From contig NZ_JAINVF010000016.1 in assembly GCF_020400585.1 (NCBI RefSeq), forward strand, positions 1-64,000: a stretch of DNA of 64,000 bases. Direction: 5' to 3'. The notes beneath the pieces were generated by a model. The model was not told where the DNA came from. It saw nothing but the letters and a program-made list of their open reading frames with translations, and made no database searches. The stretch comes from Streptomyces sp. NK08204 (GTDB lineage: Bacteria > Actinomycetota > Actinomycetes > Streptomycetales > Streptomycetaceae). Shown here piece after piece: positions 59,679-64,000 of this stretch (position 1 is its first letter; the number at the start of each line of letters is the position of its first letter). A program made the position numbers and the translations under genes.

Positions 59679-60191
59679 GTGACCGCAGCACTCTCCGCCA
59701 TGATCACCGCCGTCGTCGGCGTCCTCGGCACGCTCCTCGCCCCGGTGCTGAGTCAGCGCCACGCGGCACGCCAACAGGTCCGGGAAACCGAACGCGCCGA
59801 GCGCAGGCTGCTGTTCGAGGAACGGCGCGCCGCGTACACCGCGATGAACCGTGCCTCCCGGCAGTTCCACACGCTCCTCAAGGACGCCCTGCACCGGCTC
59901 CGGGACGGCGTCTACACCGAGCACGACCGTGAGCAGCTGGAGGAGGCCCGCCGGGAGTACCGCGACCGTTACGCCGAGGCGCAGATGGTCGTACCCGAGC
60001 GCGTCCTGGACGCTTCCCGCGCCGTCAACGAGGTGCTCGCCGGCATCGACGCCGTCATCAAGCGTCTGGACCGCGGACTGGCCCGCGAGGGCGAGAGCGC
60101 CGAGCGGTCCCTGCAGGACCTGAAACAGGCGGACCCACTGCTGACGACGATGCGCCGCCTGATGAGGGCCGACCTCGGCATCCAGGACTAG
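59679..60191 (+). CDS. Hypothetical protein with N-terminal helix and coiled coil
   Basis: This 170-residue protein starts with a hydrophobic helix (MITAVVGVLGTLLAPVL). It continues as long charged helices rich in Arg and Glu (RQQVRETERAERRLLFEERRAAYTAMN and REQLEEARREYRDRYAEAQM), suggesting a membrane-tethered coiled coil. No family is recognised. The start is GTG 59679. The stop lies inside a tandem-repeat array. Confidence 0.72.
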   Translation: MTAALSAMITAVVGVLGTLLAPVLSQRHAARQQVRETERAERRLLFEERRAAYTAMNRASRQFHTLLKDALHRLRDGVYTEHDREQLEEARREYRDRYAEAQMVVPERVLDASRAVNEVLAGIDAVIKRLDRGLAREGESAERSLQDLKQADPLLTTMRRLMRADLGIQD

Positions 60192-60290
60192 GACAGGCTA
60201 GGACAGCACCAGGACAGGACCAGGACAGGACCAGGGGCGAGCGTCAGGGGACAGGACCAGGGGAGAGGACCAGGGGACAGGACTAGGACC
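60180..60290. repeat. GACAGGACCAG-type imperfect tandem repeat
   Basis: About eight imperfect copies of an 11-13 base unit (GACAGGCTAG, GACAGCACCAG, GACAGGACCAG twice, then versions separated by GGGG). The array spans the stop codons of both convergent genes: the TAG of the + gene and the CTA of the minus gene are themselves parts of repeat units. Confidence 0.85.
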
Positions 60291-61197
60291 GGGGCCAAGG
60301 CTCGGCGGACGGCGCCCGGTGGGGTGTGTCCGTGCCCCAGCTGGACAGCAGACGCAGGGAGTCGGCGCTGGAGGAGCCGGGTTCCGCGTGGTACGTCACC
60401 AGCGTCTGGTCCGTGTCGTCCGACAGGCGGAAGGACTCGAAGTTCAGGGACAGCTCGCCCACCAGCGGATGGTGGAAGCGCTTGACGCCGTGGTTCTTCT
60501 CCTTGACGTCGTGCGTGGCCCACAGCCGCCGGAACTCCTCGCTCTTGACGGAGAGTTCACCGACGAGAGCGGACAGCCTCGGGTCGTCCGGGTAACAGCC
60601 GGCGTTCATGCGCAGGGCACAGACGATGTCGATCGCCTTCTGATCCCAGTCGACGAACAGCTCGCGGTACTCCGGCTTCAGGAACACCAGCCGTGCCCAG
60701 TTGCGTTCGGCGGGCGGCAGCTGCCCCCAGTCGCCGAACAGGGCCGCCGCCGTCCGGTTCCAGGCGAGGATCTCCGCGCGCCGCCCGACCACGTACGCCG
60801 GCACCCCCTCCATCGAGTCCAGCAGATGCCGCAGCGCGGTCCGCACCTGCTGCTGCCGCGCGGCGGGCTTCTTCTTGTGCGCCTTCGGCTTGGCCAGATG
60901 GGTCAGATGCGCGTGCTCCGCGTCGGTCAGGCGCAGGGCACGCGCGATCGAGTCCAGCACCTCCCCCGAGACGTTCCGGCCGTTGCCCTGCTCCAGACGC
61001 GTGTAGTACGCCACCGAGACCCCGGCCAGCTGCGCCAGCTCCTCGCGGCGCAGCCCCGGCACCCGGCGGTGCCGGCCGAAGACGGCCAGGCCCACGTCCT
61101 CCGGCTTCAGCCGGGCCCGGCGGCTGCGCAGGAACTCGCTCAGCTCGGCCCGCCGGTCCAGGGGCCGGCCGGCTGCGGCTTCCGCCTGTTCGTCCAT
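60283..61197 (-). CDS. XRE/MmyB-type transcriptional regulator
   Basis: This is a 304-residue regulator with an N-terminal helix-turn-helix (LSEFLRSRRARLKPEDVGL, VPGLRREELAQLAGVSVAYYTRLEQGNGRNVSGEVLDSIARALRL). The C-terminal MmyB-like PAS domain (VVGRRAEILAWNRTAAALFGDW, ERNWARLVFLKPEYRELFVDWDQKA and RFHHPLVGELSLNFESFRL) binds an unknown small ligand. It is divergent from the alcohol dehydrogenase gene, which it probably controls; this pairing is frequent in Streptomyces. The last codons lie in the tandem repeat. Confidence 0.92.
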   Translation of the reverse strand: MDEQAEAAAGRPLDRRAELSEFLRSRRARLKPEDVGLAVFGRHRRVPGLRREELAQLAGVSVAYYTRLEQGNGRNVSGEVLDSIARALRLTDAEHAHLTHLAKPKAHKKKPAARQQQVRTALRHLLDSMEGVPAYVVGRRAEILAWNRTAAALFGDWGQLPPAERNWARLVFLKPEYRELFVDWDQKAIDIVCALRMNAGCYPDDPRLSALVGELSVKSEEFRRLWATHDVKEKNHGVKRFHHPLVGELSLNFESFRLSDDTDQTLVTYHAEPGSSSADSLRLLSSWGTDTPHRAPSAEPWPRS

Positions 61198-61242
61198 ACC
61201 GCCCAGTATCGGCTGTCCCGGCTGGTCCTACGCATGGGAACC

Positions 61243-61273
61243 TGACACCGTCAGTAGTACGCACGACAGTCGT
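61243..61273. promoter_or_regulatory. Dyads between the regulator and alcohol dehydrogenase genes
   Basis: Two perfect dyads, TGACACCGTCA at about 61243-61253 and ACGACAGTCGT at 61263-61273, lie 20 bases apart. The second is flanked by GTACGCA-type direct repeats. They are a plausible operator of the XRE-type regulator. Confidence 0.5.
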
Positions 61274-61385
61274 ACGCAAAGGCGTGGTCTGGGTCCCGCG
61301 CGAACCGTCCGGCAGGCTGAGGCCGCACAGGTGAAAACGACCGGGCACGAGACCCGCTCACAGTTCCGCTAGGAGAACCCTCGGC

Positions 61386-62426
61386 ATGACCACTGTTGCT
61401 GCGTACGCCGCGCCCGCCGCGAAGGCCCCGCTGGAGCGGACGACCATCGAGCGGCGCGCGGTCGGTGAGTTCGACGTCCTGATCGACATCAAGTTCGCCG
61501 GCATCTGCCACTCCGACATCCACCAGGCGCGCGAGGGCTGGGGCGAGGCGATATTCCCCATGGTCCCCGGCCACGAGATCGCGGGCGTCGTCCGCGAGGT
61601 CGGCTCCGGCGTCACCGGGTTCGCCGTCGGTGACCGGGTGGGCGTCGGCTGCATGGTCGACTCCTGCCGCGAGTGCGAGTACTGCGTCAAGGGCTTGGAG
61701 CAGTACTGCCTCAAGGGCATGACCGGCACGTACAACGCCATCGGCAGGGACGGCGAGCCCACCTACGGCGGCTACTCCGAGAAGATCGTCGTCGACGAGA
61801 ACTACGTCGTCCGCATCCCGGACGGACTCTCCCTCGACGTGGCCGCCCCGCTGCTGTGCGCCGGCATCACCACGTACTCCCCGCTGCGCCACTGGAACGC
61901 CGGTCCCGGGAAGAAGGTCGCGATCGTCGGCCTCGGGGGCCTCGGCCACATGGGCGTCAAGCTCGCGCACGCGATGGGCGCGGAGGTCACGGTCCTCTCG
62001 CAGTCCCTGCGCAAGAAGGACGACGGCCTGAAGCTGGGCGCCGACCACTACTACGCCACCAGCGACCCGAAGACCTTCGACGAACTGCGTGGCACCTTCG
62101 ACCTGATCATCTCGACGGTGTCGGCCCCCATGGACTTCGGTGCGCTCCTGTCCCTGCTCAAGGCGGAGGGCGCGCTGGTGAACGTGGGCGCCCCCGAGGA
62201 ACCTGTCTCCCTCAACCTCTTCTCGGTGATCGGCGGTCGTAAGACCCTCGCCGGCTCCATGATCGGCGGCATTCGCGAGACCCAGGAGATGCTGGACTTC
62301 TGCGCGGAGCACGGCATCGGCGCGGAGATCGAACTGATCGACGCGGAGCAGATCAACGAGGCGTACGAGCGGGTCCTGTCCAGCGACGTCCGCTACCGCT
62401 TCGTGATCGACACGGCGACGATCTGA
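61386..62426 (+). CDS. NAD(P)-dependent zinc alcohol dehydrogenase (YahK/CAD-type)
   Basis: This is a 346-residue medium-chain dehydrogenase that interconverts aldehydes and alcohols. The catalytic zinc ligands are C41 in GICHSDIH and H63/E64 in PGHE, with a third cysteine expected in PLLCAGITTYSPL. The structural zinc cysteines are C94, C97, C100 and C108 (CRECEYCVKGLEQYC). The cofactor loop is GLGGLGHMGVKLAHAMG; the following VLSQS (rather than acidic) favours NADPH. Its divergent regulator and position suggest aldehyde detoxification. Confidence 0.94.
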   Translation: MTTVAAYAAPAAKAPLERTTIERRAVGEFDVLIDIKFAGICHSDIHQAREGWGEAIFPMVPGHEIAGVVREVGSGVTGFAVGDRVGVGCMVDSCRECEYCVKGLEQYCLKGMTGTYNAIGRDGEPTYGGYSEKIVVDENYVVRIPDGLSLDVAAPLLCAGITTYSPLRHWNAGPGKKVAIVGLGGLGHMGVKLAHAMGAEVTVLSQSLRKKDDGLKLGADHYYATSDPKTFDELRGTFDLIISTVSAPMDFGALLSLLKAEGALVNVGAPEEPVSLNLFSVIGGRKTLAGSMIGGIRETQEMLDFCAEHGIGAEIELIDAEQINEAYERVLSSDVRYRFVIDTATI

Positions 62427-62470
62427 CCCTCACCCGCCCCGGCAGCCGCACCGGCCGCCGGCAGCCGTGA

Positions 62471-62517
62471 GCACCACCGCACCTGCCGGCGCCGAACAGC
62501 GGCGGGTGTGGTGGTGC
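62471..62517. terminator. Bidirectional terminator
   Basis: A stem pairing GCACCACCGCACCTGCC with GGCGGGTGTGGTGGTGC (one mismatch) sits between the convergent alcohol dehydrogenase and peptidase genes. Confidence 0.75.
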
Positions 62518-62526
62518 GCTGCGCCC

Positions 62527-63267
62527 CTACGCGACCGGGAAATCCTGGCCCGCGCGGTACGCCCGCACGTACACGCCCCCCTGGCGTTCCTCCCCGCCGG
62601 GCCGTACAACGTGAACACGCCCGAGCCCCGTCACCCGGGCCCTGGTGCCGGCCACCTCCAGCAGGGTGTTCTCGTCCACGGCGACTCCGTACGGCATGTC
62701 CCCGCGCCCGACCGCCGCGACGAGCCGCGCCAGTGTCCCCCACTGGGCGGCGTGGACATCGACACCGAACGGTACGAGCCCCAGCCCGGCCCGTACCTCG
62801 ACCTCGGCCAGGTCCTCGCCGGTCTCCTCCGGACACACCGCAACCCCGTCCAGCAGCCACCCGCCGACCACGGCCCGCCGGGCGGCGAGTGCGGCGCCGG
62901 CGGAGAAGCCCGCGTACGGCACACCGCGCTCGGCGAGCAGCTCCGGCAGCCGTTCCAGGCACCCGGCGAACGCCTCCTGGTAGGCCGGGGTGAGTCCGCC
63001 GCACACCAGCAGCCCGTCGATCCCGTCGAGCGCCCGATCCGGTTCGAACCGCCCGCCGAGCGGCACGAGCAGCGGCTCGGGCGCACGCGTCGCACCGGCC
63101 TTGCTCAGCGCTCCCGCATACCGCTCGAACTGCGCGGCCCCGTCCCCCTCGTCCACGATCACACACCCGATCCGCGCGCCGCTCCCACCTGCGGCCCGCA
63201 GAAACGGCTCGTACAGCTCGGCGGCGTCCCACCCACCACCGACCAAGAACACCTGACGCTCGTGCAC
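62527..63267 (-). CDS. Peptidase S51 / cyanophycinase-like protein
   Basis: This is a 246-residue protein of the peptidase E/cyanophycinase family. VFLVGGGWDAAELYEPFLRAAGG opens it, DGLLVCGGLTPAYQEAF supplies the strand before the nucleophile elbow, and YAGFSAGAALAARRAVVGG carries the serine S122. VDVHAAQWGTLARL and VAVDENTLLEV near the end are also typical. Members cleave Asp-dipeptides or cyanophycin. The substrate here is unknown, and no cyanophycin synthetase is nearby. GTG 63267 follows GGAGGAGCGAGG. Confidence 0.88.
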   Translation of the reverse strand: MHERQVFLVGGGWDAAELYEPFLRAAGGSGARIGCVIVDEGDGAAQFERYAGALSKAGATRAPEPLLVPLGGRFEPDRALDGIDGLLVCGGLTPAYQEAFAGCLERLPELLAERGVPYAGFSAGAALAARRAVVGGWLLDGVAVCPEETGEDLAEVEVRAGLGLVPFGVDVHAAQWGTLARLVAAVGRGDMPYGVAVDENTLLEVAGTRARVTGLGRVHVVRPGGEERQGGVYVRAYRAGQDFPVA

Positions 63268-63433
63268 CCTCGCTCCTCCCCGACGCGCCCCCGCGCGGAA
63301 CGGCGACTGTACGACGCGAGCCCCGCCCTCGTCGCCCGATTTCTGCCGCCCACCACCCGCGCCGACTGCCGGATGCGGGCGGGACGCCGCCGTGCAGGGG
63401 TGCTGTCGGCTGCGCCGCAGGGCGGGACGGTTC

Positions 63434-64000
63434 ACGAGTGCGCTTGCCCGGCGAGTCTCGATGCCGAGTTCGTCCCGGATACGGAGCCGGTGTTCGTCCA
63501 GGCCGACCAGCTAGTTCACGGCTTGGCTCACAGCGTCGTGCACTTCAGACGTCGGGACCCAGCATCCCCGGTGTTTCTTGACGAGGGAGCCACGCAGGCC
63601 CATGGACAGCTTCAGCTCGACGATGTGGAGGGTGCCGTCCCCGCGGATCCGAGGGATGTCCATTTCGTCTCCCGGAACCAGGCGGCGCCGTACCGCCTGG
63701 CTTGCGAACTGGCCGCCGAGGATCCAGTGCTGACCGTCCAGGGCGCGTTGCAGGTCCGATTCGTTCGCTCGGGATCCTCCACCACCTTGCACAGTGCCTT
63801 GAGGTCGTGCCTGCGCCGCTGGACCTCTGCGGCTCGCAGCAGCAGCCGACCCTCGTTGTCCGCCGCCAGGACCGCCAGGACCGCCAGGGAGCCGGGGGAC
63901 ATCACGATGCGGCGGGCAGCTTGCTCCGGGTCTTCCAGGCCGACCCGCTCGAGGACGACCTGCTCGAGCCATGCGGCGACCTCGGCACTGCCACGAAGGA
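63434..64000 (-). pseudogene. Shedu-type (DUF4263) nuclease gene, broken, running off the window
   Basis: The minus strand shows a decayed DUF4263 protein. One frame (up to about 63770) reads NEGRLLLRAAEVQRRRHDLK and CKVVEDPE. The frame then changes and continues as ESDLQRALDGQHWILGGQ, then RRRLVPGDEMDIPRIRGDGTLHIVELKL, which are the PD-(D/E)XK core residues (D, then E-x-K) of Shedu defence nucleases. After VHDAVSQAVN a TAG stop occurs at 63511-63513, but homology resumes directly beyond it (LVGLDEHRLRIRDELGIETR) and ends abruptly at about 63434. Thus there is a frameshift, a nonsense codon and loss of the C-terminus. The 5' part lies beyond the window. Confidence 0.72.

Noticed and set aside
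56110..59691. 1193-codon minus-strand open frame across the subtilase gene
   Set aside because: It is the antisense shadow of a clear S8 protease; high GC third positions keep the opposite frame open, and its product is low-complexity Gly/Val/Asp/Arg with no domain.

Overview
The window is a stretch of high-GC actinobacterial chromosome, almost certainly from a Streptomyces. The signs are strong G/C bias at third codon positions, GTG and TTG starts, overlapping GTGA/ATGA gene junctions, small alanine-rich secreted proteins, a second DNA-clamp paralogue, and an afsQ1-afsQ2-lipoprotein-sigQ locus. From memory, the gene order follows the S. coelicolor segment around SCO4880-SCO4945. That is recollection, not a database result.

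Layout. 1-857 is a graveyard of broken pieces: an IS5-type transposase, a DUF5753 regulator tail and an Rpn-type nuclease/transposase tail. 876-3369 holds a Ser/Thr kinase and a methyltransferase. 3721-12230 holds an M20 amidohydrolase, then a nucleoside-uptake and salvage block: BMP lipoprotein, ABC ATPase, two permeases, cytidine deaminase and thymidine phosphorylase. 12327-20383 carries a broken Uma2 gene, an AEC transporter, a STAS protein overlapping an ECF sigma gene, a second sliding clamp, a divergent MFS/LysR pair and a hydrolase. 20518-28753 has adenosine deaminase, PspC and VanZ proteins, the AfsQ locus with SigQ, uridine kinase and a frameshifted secreted protein. 28844-35642 returns to nucleosides: two aldehyde dehydrogenases, deoC, a phosphohexomutase and purine nucleoside phosphorylase. 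35835-46182 has a GGCT protein, an LpdA-like flavoprotein, a DeoR regulator and the acyl-CoA carboxylase set (accA2, epsilon, pccB) with maf and birA. 46717-52311 holds adenylate cyclase, an enoyl-CoA hydratase, a GAF-GGDEF cyclase and hutH. 52381-59535 has an IS30 remnant and envelope proteins (lipoprotein, LADTG-anchored protein, L,D-transpeptidase, large subtilase). The right end has a divergent HTH/alcohol dehydrogenase pair, an S51 peptidase and a broken Shedu (DUF4263) gene.

Working together. Nucleosides are bound by the lipoprotein, imported by the ABC transporter, deaminated (cdd, add), phosphorolysed (deoA, purine nucleoside phosphorylase) and rephosphorylated (uridine kinase). The (deoxy)ribose-1-phosphate is isomerised by the mutase, cleaved by deoC and oxidised by the aldehyde dehydrogenases. 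The strongest regulatory signal is a near-identical palindrome, CTACGCGCGTAG, at five places. All five sit in front of these nucleoside transcription units and nowhere else that I noticed. It looks like the operator of a nucleoside regulon; its regulator cannot be named from sequence alone. Both window ends, and several intergenic gaps, carry decayed mobile or defence genes and short tandem-repeat arrays.
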